From: a virus
Length of the DNA: 64,000 nucleotides
Direction: 5' to 3' (one strand)
IMG/VR virus record: IMGVR_UViG_3300024319_000502
Coordinates: 1-64,000 of that record
Under the pieces are notes generated by a model. It saw nothing but the letters and a program-made list of their open reading frames with translations. It was not told where the DNA came from and made no database searches. Every line of letters begins with the position of its first letter. Position 1 is the first letter of the stretch. The position numbers and the translations under genes were made by a program. Shown here in pieces: positions 15,884 to 24,947 of the stretch.

Positions 15884-16618
15884 ATGAGAGATCACTTATT
15901 AGATTTAGTAGAGCACACGTTTGATCTTGGCTTTATTGAATTAGTCAAGGTAACAGGCACAGACAGTGAAACTACTATCGACGGATTAGCAGAGGACCGT
16001 TCAGTAGTTGTATCTGCAAAATTTAAACAGCCAGTATCAGAGTTTGTAGGTACATTTGGTATGCCTAACTTATCAAAGCTTAAAATACTATTAGGTATTC
16101 CAGAGTATAAAGAAAATGCACAGATTAGTGTACAACGTCAAGATAGAAACGGTGAACAGATTCCAACAGGCTTACACTTTGAAAATGCCGCAGGCGACTT
16201 TAAAAATGACTATAGATTTATGACTAGTGAGATTATTGCTGAGAAACTTAAAACAGTTAAGTTTAAAGGTGCTAATTGGAATGTAGATTTTGAACCTACT
16301 ATTGCTGGCATACAGAGATTAAAGTTTCAAGCACAAGCAAACGGTGAAGAAACTGTTATGACTGCTAAAACAGAGAACGGTGATTTAATGTTATACTTTG
16401 GTGATCATTCAACACACGCAGGTAACTTTGTATTTCAACCTTCAGTAGGCGGAACAGGACTTGCAAGAGCTTGGGCATGGCCAGTAAAACAGTTTATTAG
16501 TATCTTAGATCTAACAGGTGATAAAACTATTAAAATGAGTGATGATGGTGCGGCAGAAATTACTGTTGATTCAGGTATTGCAGTTTACAATTATATATTA
16601 CCAGCACAGAGCAAATAA
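15884..16618 (+). CDS. 45: Sliding clamp, T4 gp45-like
   Basis: 244 residues (T4 gp45 has 228). The region VSEFVGTFGMPNLSKLKILL (about 51-70) is typical of gp45-type clamps in marine myophages, with the following strand-rich halves expected for two repeated clamp domains. It tethers the polymerase at 12206 and, in T4, activates late promoters of the TATAAATA type found here. It has its own promoter and a strong SD. The stop is followed directly by the ATG of the dpdA-like gene. Confidence 0.75.
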   Translation: MRDHLLDLVEHTFDLGFIELVKVTGTDSETTIDGLAEDRSVVVSAKFKQPVSEFVGTFGMPNLSKLKILLGIPEYKENAQISVQRQDRNGEQIPTGLHFENAAGDFKNDYRFMTSEIIAEKLKTVKFKGANWNVDFEPTIAGIQRLKFQAQANGEETVMTAKTENGDLMLYFGDHSTHAGNFVFQPSVGGTGLARAWAWPVKQFISILDLTGDKTIKMSDDGAAEITVDSGIAVYNYILPAQSK

Positions 16619-18157
16619 ATGGCAAAGAGAGTAGAACACGACGACTTAACAGCAAAACAGAATGACTATGCAGTATTTTTACCAGCATTAAGTTCTTTTT
16701 ATGCAACATTTATAGGTAAACAAAGAGTAGCTAACGACTATGTTGATCCTCTACGTATGCCTAAGAACTTACCAGATATGGAACATTTAAACTGGTTAAA
16801 CAGTCAGGAAGGTGTGTTTACTTATAAATGGTCGCTATACTCTGCAGGACATGCTAACTTAGATGTTACTGTAGATGCACCCAAAGAAGATATGGTTAGA
16901 AAGAGAGAGCCAGGTGCTTGGGTATTAGGCGATAGTGGTGGCTTTCAGATTGGTAAAGGTGTATGGGAAGGTGATTGGAAAAATCCTAACTGTCCTAAAG
17001 CTAAAAAGAAACGTGAGCAGGTGCTTAAATGGATGGACACTTACATGGACTATGGTATGATATTAGATATACCAGCCTGGGTATGTCGTTCACCAGAAGG
17101 ACGTAAAGCTACAAACATTAATAGCTATGAAGAAGCTGTGCAAGGAACTTATATCAACAATGATTACTTTATTAATAATCGTACAGGTGCATGTAAGTTC
17201 TTAAATGTATTACAAGGTGAGAATCACACAGAAGCTGAAGATTGGTATCAACGCATGAAGAAATACTGTGACCCAACACAGTATCCAGACAATCATTTCA
17301 ATGGTTGGTCAATGGGTGGGCAAAACATGTGTGATATACATTTAATCTTACATAGACTAGTTACTATCATACATGATGGCTTACTTAAAGAAGGTGTTCA
17401 AGATTGGATGCACTTCCTAGGCACATCAAAGCTGGAGTGGGCTACACTATTAACTGACATACAGCGTAGTATTAGAAAGCATCATAATCCTAAATTTACA
17501 ATATCATTTGATTGTGCATCACCGTTCCTTGCTACAGCAAATGGGCAGATATACACTGATGTTGAAACACCAGACAGAGGCAAATGGACTTATAGAATGC
17601 AATCAACTGCTGATGACAAGAAGTATTCAACAGATACTAGACAGTTTAGTCAAGGTGTACTAGCAGATGGATTTCATACTACATTTAACGATTCACCAAT
17701 ATCACGCAACTTAGAGATGAAAGATATTTGTATATACAAGCCAGGTGACCTAAATAAGAATGGTAAAGAAGGTAAAACATCATGGGATAGTTTTAGTTAC
17801 GCACTTATGATGGGACACAATGTTTGGCAACATCTTAATGCTGTACAAGAAGCTAATAGGCAGTATGATGCAGGACACTATCCTAAAATGTTAATACAAG
17901 AAACATTTGATACAGTAACATTTAGAGATGTATGTGAAGCTATATTTTCAGCAGATACTAAAGAAGAATCAATGGCTATTATTGAGCATTATAGTAAGTT
18001 TTGGATGTCAATTATTGGCACTAGAGGAGCAACAGGTAAGAAGACTGTCAACGCAGGTACTATGTTTAATAATTTGTTTGATGTGTCAGAAGAAGAAGTA
18101 GTAGAAGATACATTAGACGAAGCAAAGTTAGATAAACTTGAAATGGAGGAATCATGA
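16619..18157 (+). CDS. dpdA: DpdA/TGT-family DNA guanine transglycosylase
   Basis: 512 residues. WVLGDSGGFQ (D105) is the catalytic-base block of tRNA-guanine transglycosylases and ISFDCASPF-x3-NGQ (D298) matches FDC-x-x-P with the nucleophile Asp. FNGWSMGGQ near 228-235 fits the base-binding loop, LGTSK near 268 the following strand. Phage members of this family (DpdA) exchange guanine in DNA for a 7-deazaguanine. FolE, QueD and QueE encoded nearby would supply the base. The acidic tail (about 490-512) is extra. The TGT zinc Cys cluster is not seen. It follows the clamp with no gap. Confidence 0.8.
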   Translation: MAKRVEHDDLTAKQNDYAVFLPALSSFYATFIGKQRVANDYVDPLRMPKNLPDMEHLNWLNSQEGVFTYKWSLYSAGHANLDVTVDAPKEDMVRKREPGAWVLGDSGGFQIGKGVWEGDWKNPNCPKAKKKREQVLKWMDTYMDYGMILDIPAWVCRSPEGRKATNINSYEEAVQGTYINNDYFINNRTGACKFLNVLQGENHTEAEDWYQRMKKYCDPTQYPDNHFNGWSMGGQNMCDIHLILHRLVTIIHDGLLKEGVQDWMHFLGTSKLEWATLLTDIQRSIRKHHNPKFTISFDCASPFLATANGQIYTDVETPDRGKWTYRMQSTADDKKYSTDTRQFSQGVLADGFHTTFNDSPISRNLEMKDICIYKPGDLNKNGKEGKTSWDSFSYALMMGHNVWQHLNAVQEANRQYDAGHYPKMLIQETFDTVTFRDVCEAIFSADTKEESMAIIEHYSKFWMSIIGTRGATGKKTVNAGTMFNNLFDVSEEEVVEDTLDEAKLDKLEMEES

Positions 18158-18339
18158 GTCAATTTGATCATTTACAAGCATTAAAGGATAAACATCGAGA
18201 TTTAGATAAACAGTGTAGCTTAGGATACAGTAACTATCTAAACGATACTGATTTAAACAAAATGAAAATGGATAAAGCACGGACAAAAGCAGAAATACAA
18301 AAGTTAGAGCAAGAGCTTGACATTAAATCTGAAAGCTAG
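18154..18339 (+). CDS. DUF465/YdcH-like small coiled-coil protein
   Basis: 61 residues: L-x-x-L-K-D-K-H-x-x-L-D-K, a short loop with a conserved DTDLNKMK, then a second helix ending with KLEQEL. This hairpin of two helices matches the DUF465 family, whose role is unknown. ATGA overlap with the dpdA-like gene. A promoter for the next gene lies inside its last codons. Confidence 0.6.
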   Translation: MSQFDHLQALKDKHRDLDKQCSLGYSNYLNDTDLNKMKMDKARTKAEIQKLEQELDIKSES

Positions 18340-18345
18340 TATAAT
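18317..18345 (+). promoter_or_regulatory. Consensus sigma70-type promoter
   Basis: TTGACA (18317-18322), 17-base spacer, TATAAT (18340-18345): a perfect consensus. Only six bases separate the -10 box from the ATG at 18352, so the transcript should be leaderless. Confidence 0.75.
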
Positions 18346-18351
18346 ATCATT

Positions 18352-18879
18352 ATGAAAAGAGATTACTCAACAGGCAGTGCAACAGACGTAAAATATTTTG
18401 TGGGTGATGAAATAGAGCATACACCAGCATTTAATTTACGCACACTGTTTGTTGTTGGAGTTATGGCTCCGGAGCAAATCACCGATATCGCCACAAAACA
18501 TGAATGCGATCATGTGTACTTCGGAGCCAATCAATCATTTGATGGAGAGAACATTGGTGAGTGGGTACGTCAAATTGAACATGTCTTACGTTTAGGTTAT
18601 AAAGTAACATTGGACTTAGACATTAAGCACGTTCAAAAGAAGTGTAAATGGTTAGAACAACTCAATGAGTTTGAAGGTTTCATAACACAGATATCAGTTA
18701 AACTACCTAACATTGAGCAGTATAACGATAACACTACTATTAAGATAGATGACGTAGACTTTAATGCAACTAATGACGGTGTGTGGTGTCATTCATTGGA
18801 CAAATTAAAAAGTTATGATCAAATGACTATATGGTCAGAGTATGGAAATGATGAAATTATAAAGGAAGAAACAGTATGA
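18352..18879 (+). CDS. Conserved-looking phage protein of unknown function
   Basis: 175 residues, no signal or membrane segment. It contains FGANQSFDGENIGEWVRQIE and YKVTLDLDIKHVQKKC, which look like strand-helix units of an alpha/beta fold, and a WCHSLDKL segment. It is the first gene behind a perfect promoter, next to dpdA-like and T-fold genes, so a link to nucleotide metabolism or DNA modification is possible but unsupported. I do not recognise the family. Confidence 0.6.
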   Translation: MKRDYSTGSATDVKYFVGDEIEHTPAFNLRTLFVVGVMAPEQITDIATKHECDHVYFGANQSFDGENIGEWVRQIEHVLRLGYKVTLDLDIKHVQKKCKWLEQLNEFEGFITQISVKLPNIEQYNDNTTIKIDDVDFNATNDGVWCHSLDKLKSYDQMTIWSEYGNDEIIKEETV

Positions 18880-19064
18880 TAGTAGATAATCTAAAAGCAA
18901 AGTACGAAAATGAAATCAATATTGCAAAAACTAATATTAAAATATTTCTAGCAAGTCCACAAGGTGTTGCAGAGCATATTGATTATTCAGAAACAGTAGA
19001 GAAAGAATTAGAAAAAATTGCACATGCACATGACATGTTAGAGGCATTAGATCACATATCATGA
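18876..19064 (+). CDS. Small helical protein, unknown
   Basis: 62 residues, two predicted helices with heptad-like spacing, no motif. It is joined by four-base overlaps to both neighbours, which supports that it is translated. Confidence 0.5.
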   Translation: MIVDNLKAKYENEINIAKTNIKIFLASPQGVAEHIDYSETVEKELEKIAHAHDMLEALDHIS

Positions 19065-19510
19065 GTGTAAATCAGGAGACTAGATCAGTGATAGATCGAA
19101 GAATGGAATCAGCTGAAAGACAGATTTGGGTAACTTTTCAAAGGGAAGGTATACACTGCTACCCTGCCGCAAATACTGATCCTAAGCTAAATACTAGTGA
19201 TGAATACGATGTTAGTTTTTTAGCTCATCCTCATCGCCATATATTTCATTTTAGAGTGGCTATTGATGTTTTTCACAACGATAGAGAAATTGAATTTATT
19301 CAATTTAAACGTTGGTTAAACAATTTATATTCTAACAGTATATTAGAGTTAGACTATAAAAGTTGCGAAATGATCGCTGACGATCTCTATCTGCATATTG
19401 CAGATAAGTACCCTGATAGAAAAGTTATTATTGAGGTATCGGAGGATGGAGAGAACGGTTGTGCGATCACGTACAACACTAGTAGACCAAGTCAGTCTGT
19501 TATAATCTAA
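19061..19510 (+). CDS. T-fold (PTPS/QueD-like) protein
   Basis: 149 residues. HPHRHIFHFRVAIDVFH (56-72) followed by DREIEFIQFKRWL, then LELDYKSCEMIADDL (95-109) and VIIEVSEDGENG (122-133) follow the order of strands and helices in the tunnel-fold of QueD/PTPS: a His cluster, the E/DF-x-x-(L/F)K strand-helix, S-C-E at the pterin site and a closing E. The usual HGH zinc motif is replaced by HPHRH. It could be a second pterin or deazapurine enzyme or a degenerate relative. ATGA overlap with the upstream gene. Confidence 0.45.
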   Translation: MSVNQETRSVIDRRMESAERQIWVTFQREGIHCYPAANTDPKLNTSDEYDVSFLAHPHRHIFHFRVAIDVFHNDREIEFIQFKRWLNNLYSNSILELDYKSCEMIADDLYLHIADKYPDRKVIIEVSEDGENGCAITYNTSRPSQSVII

Positions 19511-19550
19511 ATTAGATATATTTTATTAAATTTATTAACCAAGGACGATA

Positions 19551-19769
19551 ATGGCAAAATATCATTCTAGATTAGATATTACAGATATATTTAATGATTT
19601 GGAAAAACTAAAACTCTTTTGTAGAGACCATGGCTTTCGTTTCGACGAAAACGATCTATATAATCCGAAGACCTTTGTTTGGCAACAGTACATGAAGTGG
19701 AGTGCTGGTAAAAATTGTAGAAACAACTGGAAGGAATTTAAGTATAGACAGCATGGGCGACGACGATAA
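19551..19769 (+). CDS. Small hypothetical protein, 72 aa
   Basis: Charged and aromatic-rich protein with a basic tail. No motif recognised. The gap upstream contains TATAAT at about 19501-19506 but a poor -35. The ATG has AAGGA at suitable distance. Its end overlaps the next gene by 17 bases. Confidence 0.5.
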   Translation: MAKYHSRLDITDIFNDLEKLKLFCRDHGFRFDENDLYNPKTFVWQQYMKWSAGKNCRNNWKEFKYRQHGRRR

Positions 19770-20058
19770 CAGAGACGACTTTTTTGAAAACTTCGACGAG
19801 CCGGACTGGCTTAGCGATCACCCCTACGGATACCATCAGACCTCACCCAATCACTCAGACGTTGAAACTTGGGTAATTGAAAAATCAATAGATGCACATA
19901 ACGATCTAGACAAAAGTCGACGCATCGAAGCCAAACGTGAACTTTACCTACTAAAATGTAAACTAGATCGTGTATACAATTCTTTACCAAGTCACCCTAA
20001 ACAAGAACGTGAATGGGATAAGCAAGAAGTCCATCGTATTTTAAAAGAGGGAAAATGA
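19753..20058 (+). CDS. Small paired protein A (paralogue of 20055)
   Basis: I start at ATG 19753 rather than TTG 19702. The C-terminal half, KRELYLLKCKLDRVYNSLP then EWDKQEVHRILK, aligns with KKELFEFIWLLGDIYEDLP then EWEKQRLYNKLK of the next gene, so the two are tandem paralogues. The N-terminus is acidic and aromatic. No known family. Confidence 0.5.
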   Translation: MGDDDNRDDFFENFDEPDWLSDHPYGYHQTSPNHSDVETWVIEKSIDAHNDLDKSRRIEAKRELYLLKCKLDRVYNSLPSHPKQEREWDKQEVHRILKEGK

Positions 20059-20327
20059 GTCTTAGACCAAATTGGCTAAAGAAAATTGATCAACGATATA
20101 GCACAGATCATAACAAAGACATACAGCGATGGCTAAATCTAGTTGTAGCTGAAATTAATAATCCTTATACTTCACAAGACACATGTTTACAAATTAAAAA
20201 AGAACTGTTTGAGTTTATATGGCTACTTGGAGACATTTATGAAGATTTACCTAATTTTGGTGAGGATGAAGTTGAATGGGAAAAACAAAGGCTGTATAAT
20301 AAGCTAAAAAAGAGGAATAACAAATGA
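20055..20327 (+). CDS. Small paired protein B (paralogue of 19753)
   Basis: 90 residues, mostly helical, sharing its C-terminal helix-loop-helix with the previous gene. ATGA overlaps at both ends. Unknown function. Confidence 0.5.
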   Translation: MSLRPNWLKKIDQRYSTDHNKDIQRWLNLVVAEINNPYTSQDTCLQIKKELFEFIWLLGDIYEDLPNFGEDEVEWEKQRLYNKLKKRNNK

Positions 20328-20494
20328 TAAACATGCAACCAAAAGATACAAGCCCTGGACACTTTTACACTAGTTTAGTTAAAAGTGTTTTGCGTATTAT
20401 AGCAGGCTGTAGTTTGTTGTATGGTATGATATGGTTAGCAGGACTATTATTAATACTTGCAGAGATACTAGGAATAGTAGAGGAGATAGTATAA
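20324..20494 (+). CDS. 56-residue membrane protein
   Basis: Residues 23-55 are almost entirely hydrophobic (IIAGCS, GMIWLAGLLLILAEILGIV) and should form one or two membrane helices, with a short polar N-terminus. It begins on an ATGA overlap and ends on TAATG with the next gene. A small inner-membrane protein of unknown role. Confidence 0.55.
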   Translation: MINMQPKDTSPGHFYTSLVKSVLRIIAGCSLLYGMIWLAGLLLILAEILGIVEEIV

Positions 20495-20751
20495 TGGCTA
20501 CAGATTTAAATACGCTTATTGATAACAAGATAGAACATCTGCGTAAACTAATGGAAAGTGATACGCATATACATAGACAAGACTACGTGATTGATTACAT
20601 ATACGACACAGAAAAATACTTTTCGTCAATGAACAGTAGAGATAGGGAATATCTTGCTATTGCAAGAGCGGCCACTGAAAAAGGTTGGACTTGGAAGACC
20701 CAGGATAAAGAACGTGTGGTATTAGATGAAGATGACGGGTACGCAGACTAA
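20494..20751 (+). CDS. Small soluble protein, 85 aa
   Basis: ATG 20494 is preferred over an upstream TTG because it overlaps the preceding stop and follows AGGAG. Helical N-terminus, acidic C-terminus (DEDDG). No motif recognised. Confidence 0.5.
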   Translation: MATDLNTLIDNKIEHLRKLMESDTHIHRQDYVIDYIYDTEKYFSSMNSRDREYLAIARAATEKGWTWKTQDKERVVLDEDDGYAD

Positions 20752-21839
20752 TGGCTAACGTATTTCTAGTAGACTTAGAAGCAGTTGAATCCAGATACAC
20801 TGGACAATGGAAAACTCACGTACCTAAACTATTAAAAGATGCTGGACACAATGTCACAGTTATTGAAGGACCTAGTGATATTCCCAATGCCACTACTCCT
20901 GGCGCTTTTCTTAACTTTGGTGGTACTAACATATACAAGGCTAGACAAGTTGAGGAACTCAGTCGCTTGTTCACTAGCGGTAAAATACACAGTGGGGATC
21001 ACGTTATCTTTACTGACGCTTGGCATCCTGGTATCATTAACTTAAAGTATATGAGTGAGTTACTTCAAATAAAAGTAACTATTCACGCACTATGGCACGC
21101 TGGATCATATGACCCACAAGACTTCTTAGGTAGACTGATAGGTGATGCTAATTGGGTAAGACACACTGAACACGCTTTCTTTGAATCAATTGATCATAAC
21201 TACTTTGCTACAGACTTTCATATTGATATGTTCTGCGAGAACTTGTTAGGTATGGATCTTGCTAAAGAAAGAGATGGGCAACTAGCTATATGGAAGTATC
21301 GTAAAAAGATTGTACGCACAGGTTGGCCAATGGAGTATATGAGTGACACGCTTACTCTGTACAAGAATATGGAAAAGAAAGATATTATATTATTTCCTCA
21401 TAGAATAGCACCTGAGAAACAAGTAGAAATATTTAAAGACCTGGCAACAGTTATGCCCGAGTATGAATGGATAGTATGTCAGGAACAAGAGCTAACTAAA
21501 AATGAATATCACAACTTACTAGGTGAAGCTAAGGTAGTATGGTCAGCAAACTTACAAGAAACACTAGGCATTAGTTGGTATGAGGGTGCAGTAGTTGATG
21601 CTATACCTCTAGTTCCAGATAGACTAAGTTATTCAGAAATGGGTCTTGAAGAGTTTAAATATCCATCAGAGTGGACTGAATCATTTGACGCATACAAGCA
21701 ACACAAAGATGAAATCATCAAAAAGATTAAATGGGCAATGAGCCAACACTCAGCATACCAAACAAGATTGAAAGAGCAAGTTAAGTTTCTTGAAGATAAC
21801 TTCTTTTCAGCAAGAGGCCTATTAGAGAATATAGAATGA
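20751..21839 (+). CDS. GT-B glycosyltransferase
   Basis: 362 residues in two halves. The C-terminal half has ILFPHRIAPEKQVEIFKDL (about 213-231), the start of a GT4-like donor domain, then YEWIVCQE and the E-x7-E-like ETLGISWYEGAVVDAIPLVPD near 270-290, where the second Glu binds the nucleotide sugar. Donor and acceptor unknown. Phage GT-B enzymes can act on DNA bases, teichoic or LPS sugars or tail proteins. One-base overlap with both neighbours places it in a glycan operon with the next four genes. Confidence 0.7.
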   Translation: MANVFLVDLEAVESRYTGQWKTHVPKLLKDAGHNVTVIEGPSDIPNATTPGAFLNFGGTNIYKARQVEELSRLFTSGKIHSGDHVIFTDAWHPGIINLKYMSELLQIKVTIHALWHAGSYDPQDFLGRLIGDANWVRHTEHAFFESIDHNYFATDFHIDMFCENLLGMDLAKERDGQLAIWKYRKKIVRTGWPMEYMSDTLTLYKNMEKKDIILFPHRIAPEKQVEIFKDLATVMPEYEWIVCQEQELTKNEYHNLLGEAKVVWSANLQETLGISWYEGAVVDAIPLVPDRLSYSEMGLEEFKYPSEWTESFDAYKQHKDEIIKKIKWAMSQHSAYQTRLKEQVKFLEDNFFSARGLLENIE

Positions 21840-22672
21840 TAGACTGGACTGATATTAGTCCATTCTTTGATAGTGAATTTAATATTAATTTAAATCATGT
21901 TAATACTCTACCCAACACTCCCCAATTATACATCAACGGAGCCAGTGAACATTATGGTGACGGCATACTCGAAGACCTAGCTAAACTAGTTCCTAATCAC
22001 ACAGTACTGAGTCATTATCACAGCGAACATACCCAGTTTTATCCTCATTGGTATTATTGGAGTTTGAATAATTTTGAAAACTGTTTTAAACAGAACACAG
22101 ACAATAACAGTAAAAAATACACTGTAGGTTGTCTAAACAGAGCGTCAAGAACACACCGTATACTAAATTACATTTGGTTCAATCCAACAGATGATATGTT
22201 TTTTACAATGACAACAGCAGAGTCTAATAGAGACTGGTTAGAGTTACCTAAAGAAGTTGAACAAGAATGGAACCAGATTAAACCTACTCTTAAGCAAGAT
22301 TATATAACACCGAATCACTGCTTAGGCCCTGCCTGTCAAGATTCATACGTACACTTAGTAACTGAAAGCACAGTAGAGCCAAAACTTTTTATTACAGAAA
22401 AAACTTGGAAACCTATTGCTAGTGGACAACTATTTTTAATACTAGGTAATCCAGGTATTATCAAACATCTAAGAGATCAAGGTATAGACTGCTTTGATGA
22501 CGTAATAGATCACAGTTACGATCTGGAAGAAGATGCCTTTAAGCGTATAAAAAAGATACATACAAGTATACGTTCTTTATTAAAAGAAGATTTATTACAA
22601 ATTAATATAGCGACTAAACAACGCAGGATAAAAAATGCAGAGTTGTTTTGGTCTAACAATGTTTATGATTAA
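21836..22672 (+). CDS. GT10-like glycosyltransferase (paralogue 2 of 4)
   Basis: 278 residues. C-terminal signature LVTESTVE...FITEKTWKPIASGQLFLILG, then IDCFDDVIDHSYDLEED and a final R, matching the family described at 8825. The N-terminal half has a GCLNRASRTHR segment where GT10 enzymes bind the nucleotide. Coupled by ATGA overlap to the GT-B gene. Confidence 0.55.
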   Translation: MIDWTDISPFFDSEFNINLNHVNTLPNTPQLYINGASEHYGDGILEDLAKLVPNHTVLSHYHSEHTQFYPHWYYWSLNNFENCFKQNTDNNSKKYTVGCLNRASRTHRILNYIWFNPTDDMFFTMTTAESNRDWLELPKEVEQEWNQIKPTLKQDYITPNHCLGPACQDSYVHLVTESTVEPKLFITEKTWKPIASGQLFLILGNPGIIKHLRDQGIDCFDDVIDHSYDLEEDAFKRIKKIHTSIRSLLKEDLLQINIATKQRRIKNAELFWSNNVYD

Positions 22673-23285
22673 TATAGCCTGTGTTTACAAAGATCAGAAG
22701 TACTCTGAAGATTGGGTAGATCGATTATATCGTGGAGTTGAACGCAATATCAATATTGACTTTAACTTTTACTGTATTAGTAATAGACAAACAAAATATA
22801 ATACCATTCCGTTACAGCTTGACAGTGACGGATATTGGAACAAAGTTGAATTGTTTAGGAAAGATCTTTTTAATGGTCCTGTACTTTATTTTGATTTAGA
22901 TGTAGTGATATGTAATGATATTACTCCAATGATTAAATCTTGTACTGACAGCAAACTATACATGGCTGAAGAACCTTATCGATCAATACACAACAGCAGT
23001 GTTATGTTATGGAATCAAGACTACAGTAATCTCTATGATGACTATGTTAGCAATCAAGCAGATGTAGTTCGAGAATATCAAGATATTACAAGGCAAGGAG
23101 CACTTGGAGATCAAGCTTATATCAGTGAAAACATTGAACACAATGTTATTGATCACAAGTATATTTCATGGGAGCATCACAAAATAAAAACTAATTATGC
23201 TGACCCAACTGTGTTAATTTTTACTGGTAGCAAAAAGCCTAATCTAAATCAACACTTAGATATTGTTAAGGATAACTGGATATGA
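22665..23285 (+). CDS. GT-A type glycosyltransferase-like protein
   Basis: I use ATG 22665 (206 residues) so that the protein starts MINIACVYKD. VLYFDLDVVI (about 83-92) is a GT8-like D-x-D block at the end of a hydrophobic strand, preceded by a segment LDSDGYWNKVELFR common in lipopolysaccharide-type GT-A enzymes; SSVMLWN follows as in GT8. It would use a nucleotide sugar and a divalent cation. Overlaps the upstream GT10-like gene by eight bases. Confidence 0.6.
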   Translation: MINIACVYKDQKYSEDWVDRLYRGVERNINIDFNFYCISNRQTKYNTIPLQLDSDGYWNKVELFRKDLFNGPVLYFDLDVVICNDITPMIKSCTDSKLYMAEEPYRSIHNSSVMLWNQDYSNLYDDYVSNQADVVREYQDITRQGALGDQAYISENIEHNVIDHKYISWEHHKIKTNYADPTVLIFTGSKKPNLNQHLDIVKDNWI

Positions 23286-23929
23286 GTAAAATACTAGCAC
23301 TAGGAGATAGCTTTACCTGGGGCGAAGAGTTAGAAGATAGACGTGATTGCTGGGCACAGCGAGTTGCTGATCACTTTAATCTTGAGTTGGACAATCAAGG
23401 TATTCCGGGCGGAAGTAACCAACGTGCTATGAGAATGTTAATGATGCATACATTAAAAGATGTTAAACTAGTATGTATTGGGTGGAGTCACTTTGATAGA
23501 TTTGAAGCCAGTGATGAACTAGGTACTTGGGATATATGGCCAGGTGGACAACGTAGTAAATATGTTAAAGAAGCAAGTTGGCGTAAGACATTAACAGATT
23601 ATGTGTCAAGACATCATAATGATGACAATCTATACATGCACTATCTAACTTATATTGTTCTTGTACAAAGTTATTTAAAACAAAAACAAGTTCCTTTTAT
23701 TATGATGGATGCGTTTGGTAACAATGAGGATACAAGAAGAACTGATAGTAAATTTAAAGTATTATTAGATCAAGTCAACTCAGATACATTTGTTGGGTGG
23801 CCTGACTCTACTATGATGGATTGGGCAAAAGACACTCCGCATGGTCCAGGTAATCATTTTTTAGAACAAGGACACGAAATAGTAGCCGATAGAGTTATTA
23901 AACAAGTAAATAAAATATATGAACTATAA
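23282..23929 (+). CDS. SGNH/GDSL-hydrolase-like protein (2 of 3)
   Basis: 215 residues. LALGDSFTWGEEL gives block I with Ser10, NQGIPGGSNQRAM the block II Gly, LVCIGWSHFDRFE the block III region with W-S in place of G-x-N, and GPGNHFLEQGHEIVADRV the block V D/N-x-x-H with a catalytic-type His. Likely an esterase or O-acyltransferase partner of the surrounding sugar genes. Confidence 0.6.
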   Translation: MSKILALGDSFTWGEELEDRRDCWAQRVADHFNLELDNQGIPGGSNQRAMRMLMMHTLKDVKLVCIGWSHFDRFEASDELGTWDIWPGGQRSKYVKEASWRKTLTDYVSRHHNDDNLYMHYLTYIVLVQSYLKQKQVPFIMMDAFGNNEDTRRTDSKFKVLLDQVNSDTFVGWPDSTMMDWAKDTPHGPGNHFLEQGHEIVADRVIKQVNKIYEL

Positions 23930-24947
23930 TGAAGCAGAACTAGTACATTGGATGCAAAACAAGGACACTATGTCTTTGTTGCCTGCACAGGTTGACATTG
24001 ACCTTACTAATGTCTGTAATCAAGACTGTTATTATTGTAACTCAGTAGATTTTCGCAAGGACGAGCCTGTACAAAAGAAATATCACAAATACATTGAGCT
24101 GTTAGATAAGTTAGCAACCTGGAGAGCTCATACACCAAAAAGTTACGGAACAACACACACAATAACATACCCAGGTGGTGGCGAGCCAACTATACTAACA
24201 GGCTTTGAAAAGGTAATAGAACATACTGTAGATCAAGGCTTTCTTGGATCCATTACTACAAACGGTAGCTACTTAGACAAACTGTTTGATATGCCTGTAG
24301 AAAAACTTAAGAAATTAGCTTGGATAGGTATAGACATTGATGCTGGCACTGAAGACTTGTATGAAAAGATAAGACGTAGTTTAGTTAAAGAGAATCTATT
24401 TGAACGTATGCAGTCTAATGCTCGAGAGTTAATTAAGAGAGGGGCTAACGTAGACTTTAAAGTATTACTATGTCCAGACAATGACACACCAGAAGCACTT
24501 GAAAACATATTCACATTTGTTAAAGGTCTAGGAGGTCGTAAAATATTCTTCCGTCCTGTTATTGTTAACGATAAGGCACATGACATTACATATCAAACAC
24601 AGTCAACTATAGAACAATTAGGTCGCAAGTATAGCCAACCTTTTTGGATTAACAATAATAAAACACTGCCACGCAACTATAAACGCTGTCATCAAATGTA
24701 TCACTTTCCTGTATTCTGTGCAAATGGTAAAATATATGTATGCTGTGAAGGTAAGGGTAATCCACAGTTTGAACTAGGACAATGGGATGAAGGTGACTTT
24801 AGAGATATATGGATGAGTGAACGTCATCACGATATATACAATAAAACAAACACTGGCCTATGTCAACCTTGTAGACCAAATAAGACTAATATTAATATAC
24901 AGAACATGATAGATACACCACAACAGATAGAAGGATTATATAAGTGA
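23919..24947 (+). CDS. Radical SAM/SPASM enzyme
   Basis: 342 residues. DLTNVCNQDCYYCN (about 27-40) is the canonical C-x3-C-x2-C cluster site. PGGGEPTIL is the G-G-E SAM-binding motif. The C-terminal region has CHQMYHFPVFCANGKIYVCCEG and ends GLCQPC, a SPASM-type auxiliary Fe-S domain. SPASM enzymes modify peptides, sugars or tRNA-like substrates. It sits between an SGNH gene and a DUF6165-like gene, so the substrate may be a glycan intermediate. Confidence 0.8.
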   Translation: MNYNEAELVHWMQNKDTMSLLPAQVDIDLTNVCNQDCYYCNSVDFRKDEPVQKKYHKYIELLDKLATWRAHTPKSYGTTHTITYPGGGEPTILTGFEKVIEHTVDQGFLGSITTNGSYLDKLFDMPVEKLKKLAWIGIDIDAGTEDLYEKIRRSLVKENLFERMQSNARELIKRGANVDFKVLLCPDNDTPEALENIFTFVKGLGGRKIFFRPVIVNDKAHDITYQTQSTIEQLGRKYSQPFWINNNKTLPRNYKRCHQMYHFPVFCANGKIYVCCEGKGNPQFELGQWDEGDFRDIWMSERHHDIYNKTNTGLCQPCRPNKTNINIQNMIDTPQQIEGLYK

